Assembly (NCBI GenBank): GCA_900548675.1
Contig: URLJ01000043.1
Location: forward strand, 1 to 5,512
DNA length: 5,512 nt
Source of the DNA: an uncultured Mollicutes bacterium
Lineage (GTDB): Bacteria > Bacillota_I > Bacilli_A > ML615J-28 > CAG-313
Reading direction: 5' to 3'
Positions within the stretch are counted from its first letter, which is position 1. Every line of letters begins with the position of its first letter. Both the position numbers and the translations under genes were made by a program. This document shows positions 1-4,952 of this stretch, piece after piece. Under the pieces are notes generated by a model. It did no database searches. It was not told the DNA's origin and worked only from the letters and a program-made list of their open reading frames with translations.

Positions 1-82
1 CTTTTGTATAAGCGACGGGGCTAAGCTAAGCATGGCATTTTTGTATTCATGAGAAGCTTTAGCTTTGTGCTTAAACATTTGA
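1..82 (-). repeat. 82-bp direct repeat, copy 1 (runs to the window edge)
   Basis: This stretch matches 310-391 at a constant offset of 309 bases, with 75 of 82 positions identical. The differences are at 2, 8, 14, 19, 29, 30 and 61. The inner 73 bp (5-77) end in near-complementary arms, TGTATAAGC at 5-13 and GCTTAAACA at 69-77, with one mismatch. Read leftward as RNA, a second inner helix can form between AAGCUAA-A-GC and GCUUAGCUU (9 pairs, one bulged A), so the unit could fold into a long hairpin. Similarity stops at 83; the left limit is outside the window. It could be an interspersed palindromic element or the conserved start of a repeated small gene; see the entry at 1-93. Confidence 0.85.
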
Positions 83-93
83 TGTATATGCAC
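1..93 (-). CDS. Candidate small basic peptide, copy 1 (3' end outside window)
   Basis: I do not recognise this reading frame. Read leftward from ATG at 76-78 it gives MFKHKAKASHEYKNAM and then LSLAPSLIQK to the window edge with no stop. An in-frame GTG at 91-93 adds five residues (GTG-HIHQ) and lies 10 nt after a ribosome-binding-like AGGGGAG (104-110), so GTG is the better-supported start; the ATG is too far from that site. Fifteen bases further upstream than the GTG is an in-frame TAG. The first 16 residues after the ATG are identical to the second copy at 289-387. Of the 7 base differences between the copies, two are synonymous (Ala codons at residues 6 and 20) and the others change residues 17, 22, 24 and 26. 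That is weak evidence for coding. The alternative is a non-coding palindromic repeat that happens to be open. Confidence 0.25.
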   Translation of the reverse strand, partial: MHIHQMFKHKAKASHEYKNAMLSLAPSLIQK

Positions 94-250
94 AGCCCCA
101 ATTCTCCCCTAGTGTACAGAAAAGCCTCTCCTCGCCAAGCACCTGCATGCATTATATCGTGCATTGTTTTATTTGCGAACCCTTTTGCTAATAATTTGCA
201 CAATACTTGCGCAAAGCATAAAAAAGCTAAGCATAAGCTTAACACAACGC
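83..250. other. Spacer between repeats, no recognisable gene
   Basis: This segment holds no family I recognise. It looks richer in G+C than the rest of the window, especially 91-150. It contains short palindromes (TTGCGCAA at 207-214; ATGCA and TGCAT arms around 148-165). It also has an 11-base echo of the repeat, AAGCTAAGCAT at 224-234, which matches 23-33 of copy 1. Long open frames cross it on both strands, but they show no ribosome binding site, no family resemblance and unusual composition, so I do not call them. Confidence 0.5.
151..179 (-). promoter_or_regulatory. Possible promoter reading toward repeat copy 1
   Basis: Read leftward there is a perfect TATAAT -10 (complement of 151-156) and, 17 bp upstream, TTCGCA (complement of 174-179), which matches 4 of 6 bases of the -35 consensus. 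A transcript would start near 144 and carry the AGGGGAG and GTG of the small reading frame of copy 1. The weak -35 and the AT-rich genome make a chance match quite possible. Confidence 0.3.
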
Positions 251-279
251 AAAAAAAGACCCTGCTTCTACAGAGTCTT
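251..279 (-). terminator. Intrinsic terminator of the rpsF-ssb-rpsR operon
   Basis: Read leftward, AAGACTCTG and CAGGGTCTT form a 9-pair stem containing one G-U pair, closed by a six-base loop, and run straight into seven or more T residues (complement of 251-257). On the + strand the same arms have a C-A mismatch and no T-run, so the leftward direction is favoured. It lies about 120 nt after the rpsR stop but only 9 nt after the stop of the small reading frame at 289-387. This suggests the operon transcript includes that frame. Confidence 0.85.
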
Positions 280-288
280 CTTTTAATG

Positions 289-387
289 TTATTTACTTTT
301 AGTCTGACACCTTTGTTTAAGCAACGGAGCTAAGCTAGACATGGCATTTTTGTATTCATGAGAAGCTTTGGCTTTGTGCTTAAACAT
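289..387 (-). CDS. Candidate small basic peptide, copy 2 (32 residues), after rpsR
   Basis: I do not recognise this gene. The frame starts at ATG 385-387, 10 nt after the rpsR stop, and ends with TAA at 289-291. It encodes 32 residues beginning MFKHKAKASHEYKNAM and ending KQRCQTKSK, rich in Lys, Arg and His and with no membrane segment or known motif. There is no clear ribosome binding site, so translation would need coupling to rpsR. In favour of a real gene: a second copy (1-93) has identical first 16 residues, the stop is followed 9 nt later by the operon terminator, and the frame fills the gap between rpsR and the terminator. Against: its start lies inside an inverted repeat, and base changes between copies are not clearly biased to silent positions. 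It may equally be a transcribed palindromic repeat or structured 3' UTR. Confidence 0.35.
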   Translation of the reverse strand: MFKHKAKASHEYKNAMSSLAPLLKQRCQTKSK

Positions 388-391
388 TTGA
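310..391 (-). repeat. 82-bp direct repeat, copy 2, with perfect 9-bp terminal inverted repeats
   Basis: This is the second copy of the repeat seen at 1-82 (75 of 82 identical). Its inner 73 bp (314-386) are bounded by a perfect inverted repeat, TGTTTAAGC at 314-322 and GCTTAAACA at 378-386. Inside it CATG occurs at both sides of the central AT-rich loop (340-343 and 357-360). The inner helix available to copy 1 is weakened here, because the base changes at 338-339 and 370 are not compensatory. The element starts 7 nt beyond the rpsR stop, where such elements do not interrupt a gene. Confidence 0.85.
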
Positions 392-397
392 GTTAAA

Positions 398-619
398 CTA
401 TTCTCTTACAAATGGTAATAGGGCCATATGACGAGCACGTTTAATAGCTACTGCTAATTCTCTTTGATATATTGCTTTTGTACCTGTAACACGACGAGGT
501 AAGATTTTTCCACGATCAGAAACATAATGTCTTAATAGATCAACATCTTTCCAATCAATCTTTTCGATTTTGTTATCAGTAAAATAGCAAGTTTTTTTAC
601 GTCTTTTGAATTGTGCCAT
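398..619 (-). CDS. rpsR: 30S ribosomal protein S18
   Basis: S18 is a small-subunit protein that binds the platform of the 30S particle as a pair with S6. The 73-residue product has the usual length of the bacterial family and carries its signature throughout: KTCYFTDN (residues 9-16), IDWKDVDLLRHYVSDRGKILPRR (about 21-43, the core), TGTKAIYQRELAVAIKRARHMALLPFV (about 45-71). The start ATG (617-619) follows AAGGAGG (629-635) by 9 nt. That ribosome binding site overlaps the ssb stop codon, so the two genes are close neighbours in one transcript. It is the last recognised gene of rpsF-ssb-rpsR; rplI, which follows in some Bacillota, is absent here, and repeats follow instead. Nothing in the protein looks abnormal. 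Confidence 0.98.
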   Translation of the reverse strand: MAQFKRRKKTCYFTDNKIEKIDWKDVDLLRHYVSDRGKILPRRVTGTKAIYQRELAVAIKRARHMALLPFVRE

Positions 620-633
620 TATATTATTCCTCC

Positions 634-1122
634 TTAGAATGGTAAATCATCATCGGTAATACCGAATTGATTTGGAATATCGTTAAAAGGATCAGATTTA
701 GTTTGTTGAGTTTGTGGCTGTTGACGACGATTTGCGTTATTATCTACATTTGGCATATCATATGGAGAATATTCATAGTAACTAGTTGTTTGATTTTGTT
801 GTGTTTGTTTAGGTTCTAAAAATTGAATACTTTCACAAACAACTTCTGTAACAACTCTACGAACACCATCTTGGCCAGTAAAATTACGTGTTTGTAATCT
901 TCCATCTATACCAACTAAACCACCTTTACGGATATAGCGATTTAAATTTTCTGCTTGTTTGTTGAAAACAATACAGTTGATGAAGTCTGCTTCTCTTTCA
1001 CCTGTTGCAGATTGAAAAGTTCTATTAACAGCAATTGTAAAAGCAACAAAAGCATTACCTCCACCAGATGTTCTTAACTCAGGATCTCTTGTTAGTCTTC
1101 CGACCAATACTACTCTATTCAT
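634..1122 (-). CDS. ssb: Single-stranded DNA-binding protein
   Basis: SSB coats single-stranded DNA during replication, recombination and repair and recruits partner enzymes through its tail. The 162-residue product has the complete three-part design. An OB-fold covers about residues 1-105, starting MNRVVLVGRLTRDPELR and including ADFINCIVFNKQAENLNRYIRKG and DGRLQTRNF. A Gln/Asn-rich flexible linker covers about 106-152. The acidic partner-binding tip DDDLPF is at the C-terminus. At the position where many SSBs have Trp (FINCVVW), this one has Phe. The length and intact tail indicate the main housekeeping SSB rather than the tail-less competence paralogue. Its ribosome binding site AGGAGG (1128-1133) overlaps the rpsF stop codon, typical of the rpsF-ssb-rpsR operon. 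Confidence 0.97.
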   Translation of the reverse strand: MNRVVLVGRLTRDPELRTSGGGNAFVAFTIAVNRTFQSATGEREADFINCIVFNKQAENLNRYIRKGGLVGIDGRLQTRNFTGQDGVRRVVTEVVCESIQFLEPKQTQQNQTTSYYEYSPYDMPNVDNNANRRQQPQTQQTKSDPFNDIPNQFGITDDDLPF

Positions 1123-1131
1123 CGTTTCCTC

Positions 1132-1413
1132 CTATTCAGCAACAATGATATGACGGATAATAGCTTCTTTAATGTTAGCGATACGGTTGAATTCATTTAC
1201 TGCTGCAACTGTAGCTTCAACATTTAAAACAACATAATACCCTTTTGTACATTTAGCTACTTCATAAGCCAAATCACGAAGACCCCATTCGTTAACTTTA
1301 GTAACAACAGAATCATGATTTGTAAAGATATTATTAACCTCTTCAATCAATGCTTTGCGTTGTTCTTCATCTAACTCTGGACGAATAATGTACATAGCTT
1401 CATATTTTTTCAT
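1132..1413 (-). CDS. rpsF: 30S ribosomal protein S6
   Basis: S6 binds the central domain of 16S rRNA together with S18. The 93-residue product matches the family over its full length: KKYEAMYIIRPELDEE at the N-terminus, then the conserved block EWGLRDLAYEVAKCTKGYYVVLNVEA (about residues 42-67) and the closing IKEAIIRHIIV. It is slightly short at the C-terminus, normal for Gram-positive forms without a long acidic tail. The start ATG (1411-1413) follows AAGGAGG (1421-1427) by 7 nt. It is first in the leftward operon with ssb and rpsR and has its own promoter (1483-1511) and a structured leader that may give feedback by the S6:S18 pair. Confidence 0.98.
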   Translation of the reverse strand: MKKYEAMYIIRPELDEEQRKALIEEVNNIFTNHDSVVTKVNEWGLRDLAYEVAKCTKGYYVVLNVEATVAAVNEFNRIANIKEAIIRHIIVAE

Positions 1414-1421
1414 ACTTACAC

Positions 1422-1459
1422 CTCCTTATGGTTTATAGCCTTAATTTAAAGGCAAGGAA
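1422..1459 (-). promoter_or_regulatory. rpsF leader hairpin covering the ribosome binding site; S6:S18-type element candidate
   Basis: In the leftward transcript, UUCCUU (complement of 1454-1459) can pair with AAGGAG of the rpsF ribosome binding site (1422-1427), five Watson-Crick pairs plus one G-U. Stacked directly on it is a hairpin GCCUU/AAGGC (1438-1442 with 1449-1453, six-base loop). The 3' side between the two helices leaves a ten-base bulge, UAUAAACCAU. This arrangement, a helix, a one-sided bulge and a capping hairpin ahead of rpsF, resembles the S6:S18-binding leader known in many bacteria. That leader has a conserved CCG in the bulge; here the bulge has CCA and no CCG. Sequestering the site would give translational feedback. 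The structure is seen by hand pairing; the function is inferred. Confidence 0.4.
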
Positions 1460-1482
1460 TGAGAATTTTCTCAAGCTGTAAT

Positions 1483-1511
1483 ATTATACCACAAAACTAT
1501 AACTTTGTAAA
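1483..1511 (-). promoter_or_regulatory. Promoter of the rpsF-ssb-rpsR operon
   Basis: Read leftward: TTTACA (complement of 1506-1511), a 17-bp spacer, then TATAAT (complement of 1483-1488) preceded by TGG, which makes an extended -10. It matches the housekeeping sigma-A consensus closely. Transcription would start near 1476, leaving a leader of about 60 nt before the rpsF ATG. An overlapping TTGACT lies 5 bp further upstream but has a 22-bp spacing and is not the likely -35. Confidence 0.85.
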
Positions 1512-1546
1512 GTCAAACGTTCTACGTAATCCTAACGTCTTATTTT

Positions 1547-2089
1547 TTAATAATAAATACTATTCAAAACTTTTTTAGCTGTATCTTCATCCTTTAAATA
1601 TTTGATGATTTCATAGCTAAAAGGTATAACAGCACCGAGTGCTTTAGCCGTTATAATATTTGATGATGTTACGACTTGTTCATCTAAATGCACACCATCA
1701 GTACAGTACTTTTCAAATCCTGGAAAACAAGTATACTTAGTGTCTTTCAACAATCCCATATCACCTAGAACACTAGGTGCAGCACAAATCAAAGCGATTA
1801 GTTGATTTTTTAAATAGAAATGCAAAAGTATCCCTTGGGTTATTTCACTTTTGAGGTGAGTCTTCGAAACTGCCATTCCTCCTGGTAAAAACACAAAATC
1901 ATAATCATCTAACTCAATATCATCAATTGTTTTTGTAGCTTTAATTGTTACACCACTTTGAGTTTTTAACAAAGTACTACCAGTTATACTAACTAAGTCA
2001 GTTTTAATGTTCGCTCTATTTAATAAATCTATTGTCATGATCATTTCTGCATCTTCGAAATAATCAGCAAGTATTACAATCCCTTTCAT
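1547..2089 (-). CDS. DJ-1/PfpI (YajL/ThiJ-like) family protein
   Basis: This 180-residue protein belongs to the DJ-1/PfpI superfamily, whose members include the redox-responsive DJ-1/YajL proteins and glyoxalase- or deglycase-like enzymes; the exact reaction is disputed in the family. It starts MKGIVILADYFEDAEM, with Glu15 aligning to the conserved Glu of DJ-1. It then has FLPGGMAVSKTHLKS (about 67-81) and the nucleophile elbow ALICAAPSVLG with Cys102. The late conserved segment ITAKALGAVIPFSYEII is at about 146-162. The Glu15-Cys102 pair and the single-domain length favour the DJ-1/YajL branch over PfpI proteases. The start ATG (2087-2089) follows AAGGAG (2094-2099) and overlaps the end of the preceding gene by 26 nt in another frame. 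This indicates one transcript. I see no convincing terminator between its stop and the rpsF promoter. Confidence 0.9.
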   Translation of the reverse strand: MKGIVILADYFEDAEMIMTIDLLNRANIKTDLVSITGSTLLKTQSGVTIKATKTIDDIELDDYDFVFLPGGMAVSKTHLKSEITQGILLHFYLKNQLIALICAAPSVLGDMGLLKDTKYTCFPGFEKYCTDGVHLDEQVVTSSNIITAKALGAVIPFSYEIIKYLKDEDTAKKVLNSIYY

Positions 2090-2594
2090 ATTCTCTCCTT
2101 TTTAAATATTCACCATACAAGAGTTTTACGATGTGGGTGAAAATATCATTTCTTGTTATCATATTTTTTGTAAAATACCCTATGGCTCCATCATGATGTT
2201 TAGCATCGATTACGCCAAAATACTTTTCCATCGCATCACTTAATTCCATTTTTTCTTCTAATAAGGCTTTTTTTAAGATGTCGGGAAGTTCAATTCTTGT
2301 GCCTCCTGCGATGTAGAGTTGGTCATTTTCATCGATCAATGCTCCCCAATTTGTTAAGAAAAGCTTTTGATTGTGAAGCGTCACACCTGCTTCCAACCCA
2401 ATACTGATTTCGCCTTTCTTATGAATATTGCGAGCTCTATTAGTCGCTCCTTCAATGGCTTCTTCATCAGTTTTAGGTTGATTGGAAACACCACTATCTG
2501 TCTCACAACCTATAATACTATATCCATACTCTTCTAATATATCTTTTACTGCTTTTACTTTTACTTGATTTTTTGATCCTACTCTTACAATCAT
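2064..2594 (-). CDS. DUF84 / YjjX-like inosine/xanthosine triphosphatase
   Basis: The product resembles the YjjX/DUF84 family of small NTP pyrophosphohydrolases or phosphatases that remove deaminated nucleotides such as ITP and XTP before they enter nucleic acids. Family hallmarks, in order: GSKNQVKVKAV (residues 6-16), SGVSNQP (34-40), EEAIEGATNRA (44-54), IGLEAGV (65-71), TNWGALID (81-88), the PDILKKALLE segment, and GAIGYFTKNMITR (136-148). The 176-residue length is typical. The ATG at 2592-2594 lies 10 nt after AAGGA, and only 6 nt after the trmB stop. The 3' end overlaps the DJ-1 gene by 26 nt, where the last residues (about EYERDCNTC) are encoded by sequence that also starts that gene, so this tail is probably not functionally constrained. 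Substrate specificity is inferred from family only. Confidence 0.9.
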   Translation of the reverse strand: MIVRVGSKNQVKVKAVKDILEEYGYSIIGCETDSGVSNQPKTDEEAIEGATNRARNIHKKGEISIGLEAGVTLHNQKLFLTNWGALIDENDQLYIAGGTRIELPDILKKALLEEKMELSDAMEKYFGVIDAKHHDGAIGYFTKNMITRNDIFTHIVKLLYGEYLKRREYERDCNTC

Positions 2595-2600
2595 TTCATC

Positions 2601-3236
2601 TTATTCCTTAATAGCCTTTAAATAATAAATTGGGTTTCCCTTTTGTAAGAAACGATCTTCATATTCGGTCGTTACAATATCTGTGTATTCAGTATGAAGG
2701 TCAAAACTTTGTTCTATTATTGCGTAACCATTTTCTTTAAAACTTTCTACACTATATTCGTATAGAGGAAAATTATCAGTTTTAAAAGCAATAAACCCTG
2801 TATCTTTTAGAATTTTTTTATATATATCAAGGAAATATTTGCTTGTTAATCTTCGCTTTGCATGACGAGCTTTTGGCCATGGATCACTAAAATTTAGGTA
2901 TATTGCATCCAATTCTTTTTCACCAAAATATTCTAATAATTTATTAGCATCCTTGTTTATTAAATGAATATTGGGAAGATCCAATGGTGCTATTTTTTCA
3001 GCTGCTTGAACAATTACACTATTATACTTTTCTAAACCAAGATAATTAATGTGAGGATTTCTTTTAGCATTTTCTAAAATAAATTTACCTTTTCCCATCC
3101 CAATTTCTAAATGTATTTTCTGATTTAAAGGAAATGCGCTGTCCCAATTTCCTTTTAGTTCTTCGGGATTATTTATCATTAAATCTCCACATTTGTCTAG
3201 TCTTTCATCTGCATGTTTTACGTTTCTTCTTCTCAT
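2601..3236 (-). CDS. trmB: tRNA (guanine-N7-)-methyltransferase
   Basis: TrmB uses S-adenosylmethionine to make 7-methylguanosine at position 46 of the tRNA variable loop; in Gram-positives it acts alone. The 211-residue product is full length. Visible motifs are RRRNVKHADERL at the N-terminus, the SAM-binding loop LEIGMGKGKF (43-52), the acidic residue after the next strand in YLGLEKY (65-71), the signature LNFSDPWPKARHAKRRLTS (114-132) with Asp118, KTDNFPLYEYS (152-162), and the closing TTEYEDRF (189-196). All residues normally conserved around cofactor and target guanine appear present. Its ATG (3234-3236) shares one base with the pepV TAA (TAATG), and only a weak AGGT precedes it, so its translation is probably coupled to pepV. 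It is followed 6 nt later by the DUF84 NTPase. Confidence 0.97.
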   Translation of the reverse strand: MRRRNVKHADERLDKCGDLMINNPEELKGNWDSAFPLNQKIHLEIGMGKGKFILENAKRNPHINYLGLEKYNSVIVQAAEKIAPLDLPNIHLINKDANKLLEYFGEKELDAIYLNFSDPWPKARHAKRRLTSKYFLDIYKKILKDTGFIAFKTDNFPLYEYSVESFKENGYAIIEQSFDLHTEYTDIVTTEYEDRFLQKGNPIYYLKAIKE

Positions 3237-4615
3237 TATTTATTACCTATTTTTGTGATAGCATCTGCATATATCGCTATTGCTGTTAACAAGTCATCTA
3301 TTACAACATATTCATTTGGTTGATGGGCAACTGATGGAGCATTAGGGGCTTCCATTCCAAACGCAACACCTTTTTTAAGCGCTCTTGCATATGTTCCACC
3401 ACCAATCGTTTTAGGGTCATTTATCATATCACCACTATACTTCTTGTATGATTCATATAGATCTTGTACTAGCTCATCATTTTTTGATACATAAAGTGGT
3501 GTTTTATTTTGAGTAATTTCATATGAACACTCTTTTGGAAGTTTTTCCTTAAGGGTTTTTTCAAAATGTTCTAATGAGAATCCGATTGGATAGCGTATAT
3601 CTAACGATGCTTTCATTTGGCCATTTTCATAATCAATTATGCCCATATTACATGTTAATTCATGCATTTCAGGATGTGTAACATTTAACCCTAATTTATT
3701 TAAATAAAAATCATTATGAATATTTTCGCTAACAAATTTAACTAAAGGATGATTAACAAATCCTGAAAGGAATTTTAATAAATACGTTCCTGCGTTTACC
3801 CCTTTCATAGGTTCCATCGCATGTGCGGCTTTACCATAAACCTTGTAGGAAACATTACCATTCTCAAGTAGCGCTGTTTTCCCATCTAAGTCATATTCTT
3901 TTAAAAACTGAACAAATTCTTTTTGATGATTCATTTTAGTAATGGCCTCTGCTTCATCGATTACAACATTAAATCTTTCGCCACCTTTAAATGAAACTAA
4001 ATCGTCATCTTGATAATTAGATTTTAAATAAGCATTTAAGATTCCTTTTTCGCCATATATAAGTGGAAAATCAGCATCAGGTGCGAATCCTATTTCTGGC
4101 ATCTTATGATTTAAAGCATAATGGTTTATACCACGCCAAGCTGTTTCTTCATCAGTACCAAGAATAATCTCAACCCTCTTTTTAAGAACTATGCCTAAAT
4201 CTTTTATCATCTTCAAGGCATAATATGCAGCCATTGTTGGTCCTTTGTCATCCATGCTTCCTCTTGCGTATATTTTGCCATCTTCAATAGTTGCAGAAAA
4301 AGGCGGGAACTTCCAATTGCCGCCAGTCGGAACAACATCCAAATGACATAATATACCAATGGCATCTTCTTTTTCACCATATGTTAATACTCCTGCATAT
4401 CCTGCATCACAATATGTTTTAAAGCCATCTCTTTTGGCTATTTTCAAGAAATAATCAAGTGCCTCTTTAATTCCTTTACCAAAAGGTGCACCTTCACTTG
4501 ATGTTGTTTCATCTAACACACTATTGATTTTTAAGAGGCCGCATAAATCTTCTAACATTTGTTCTTTATACTCTAAGGCTTTCTCTTTAAAATTAACATT
4601 ATAATTATTATTCAT
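3236..4615 (-). CDS. pepV: PepV-type zinc dipeptidase (M20 family)
   Basis: PepV is a cytoplasmic di-zinc metallopeptidase that cuts a wide range of dipeptides, finishing peptide breakdown. The 459-residue product matches the family's length and has all expected residues. LCHLDVVPTGGNW holds the first metal His91, with Asp93 beside it. GSMDDKGPT holds the bridging Asp122. GTDEETAW holds general base Glu156 and metal Glu157. FAPDADFP holds metal Asp180. GKAAHAMEP in the lid domain holds His265, matching the transition-state His of PepV. SVAHQPNE holds metal His431. The catalytic domain is split (about 1-185 and 385-459) by the lid. The start ATG (4613-4615) follows AAAGGAAA (4626-4633). It leads the leftward group pepV-trmB-DUF84-DJ-1. 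Close relatives are dipeptidases, but some M20 members act on Xaa-His or acetylated substrates. Confidence 0.95.
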   Translation of the reverse strand: MNNNYNVNFKEKALEYKEQMLEDLCGLLKINSVLDETTSSEGAPFGKGIKEALDYFLKIAKRDGFKTYCDAGYAGVLTYGEKEDAIGILCHLDVVPTGGNWKFPPFSATIEDGKIYARGSMDDKGPTMAAYYALKMIKDLGIVLKKRVEIILGTDEETAWRGINHYALNHKMPEIGFAPDADFPLIYGEKGILNAYLKSNYQDDDLVSFKGGERFNVVIDEAEAITKMNHQKEFVQFLKEYDLDGKTALLENGNVSYKVYGKAAHAMEPMKGVNAGTYLLKFLSGFVNHPLVKFVSENIHNDFYLNKLGLNVTHPEMHELTCNMGIIDYENGQMKASLDIRYPIGFSLEHFEKTLKEKLPKECSYEITQNKTPLYVSKNDELVQDLYESYKKYSGDMINDPKTIGGGTYARALKKGVAFGMEAPNAPSVAHQPNEYVVIDDLLTAIAIYADAITKIGNK

Positions 4616-4648
4616 TTTAATTAAATTTCCTTTCTTTAAACAAATTCA

Positions 4649-4677
4649 AGTATATTATTTCCTTTTTTGTTCATAAT
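4649..4677 (-). promoter_or_regulatory. Weak candidate promoter for pepV operon
   Basis: Read leftward, TATACT (complement of 4649-4654) matches 5 of 6 bases of the -10. The sequence 17 bp upstream (complement of 4672-4677, ATTATG) is a poor -35. If real, it overlaps both elements of the facing sspI promoter, so the two could not be used at once. No better candidate is visible in this 84-bp gap. Confidence 0.25.
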
Positions 4678-4678
4678 A
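4650..4678 (+). promoter_or_regulatory. Sigma-G/F-like forespore promoter of sspI
   Basis: CATAATA at 4672-4678 matches the sigma-G -10 pattern (CAT-N-H-TA), and GTATA at 4650-4654 lies 17 bp upstream. The -35 fits sigma-F (GYATA) fully and sigma-G (GMATR) with one mismatch; the spacer is one base shorter than usual for sigma-G. A start near 4685 would give a very short leader with the ribosome binding site AAGGAAG (4686-4692) almost at its 5' end. Forespore expression fits the known control of sspI. Confidence 0.55.
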
Positions 4679-4699
4679 ATGTTGAAAGGAAGATAATAT

Positions 4700-4906
4700 A
4701 TGGATTTAGATATTCGTAAAGCCGTAAAGGCTAATTTTAATGGTGCCACTTATGATGATGTGTGGCAAACTATTACATCTTCGATTGCAAGTGGCGAAGA
4801 AAAAACTTTGCCTGGTTTAGGTGTATTACTAGAAGTCTGGTGGCAAGGTGCAACAGATAGTGAAAAAAGTTCTTTCACTGATGCAATTACCAAAAGACTT
4901 AATTAA
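4700..4906 (+). CDS. sspI: Small acid-soluble spore protein SspI (minor SASP)
   Basis: SspI is a minor small acid-soluble protein placed in the spore core; its exact job is not established. The 68-residue product matches the family (about 70 residues) from end to end: MDLDIRKAVKANFNG, then the diagnostic SGEEKTLPGLGVLLEVWW (31-48), QGATDSEKSSF, and a short basic end. The start ATG follows AAGGAAG (4686-4692) by 7 nt. It stands alone, facing away from pepV and meeting the gene at 4953-5351 tail to tail, with a shared hairpin terminator. The upstream sequence resembles a forespore promoter, agreeing with expression late in spore formation. This gene is the main evidence that the organism makes endospores. 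Confidence 0.96.
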   Translation: MDLDIRKAVKANFNGATYDDVWQTITSSIASGEEKTLPGLGVLLEVWWQGATDSEKSSFTDAITKRLN

Positions 4907-4917
4907 TCTTATTGCTT

Positions 4918-4951
4918 AAAGCCTATTCATAAAGATTGAATAGGCTTTTTT
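4918..4951 (+). terminator. Strong intrinsic terminator after sspI, probably bidirectional
   Basis: AAAGCCTATTCA (4918-4929) and TGAATAGGCTTT (4937-4948) form a perfect 12-pair stem with a seven-base loop, followed by T residues to 4951. It begins 11 nt after the sspI stop. Read leftward the same stem is followed by only TTTAAGC, a weaker tail, but it sits 4 nt after the stop of the convergent gene and probably serves that too. Confidence 0.93.
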
Positions 4952-4952
4952 A

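Noticed and set aside
21..245. Leftward 74-codon open frame with GTG start across the spacer and repeat copy 1
   Set aside because: No ribosome binding site, no recognisable family and odd Cys/Leu-rich composition; in the second repeat copy the same frame has no comparable upstream part.
49..333. Rightward 94-codon open frame across both repeats
   Set aside because: It is antisense to the terminator and small frames, has no ribosome binding site, and no family resemblance.
1..391. CRISPR array
   Set aside because: Only two copies, 82 bp long and 309 bp apart, with no regular short spacers and no cas genes.
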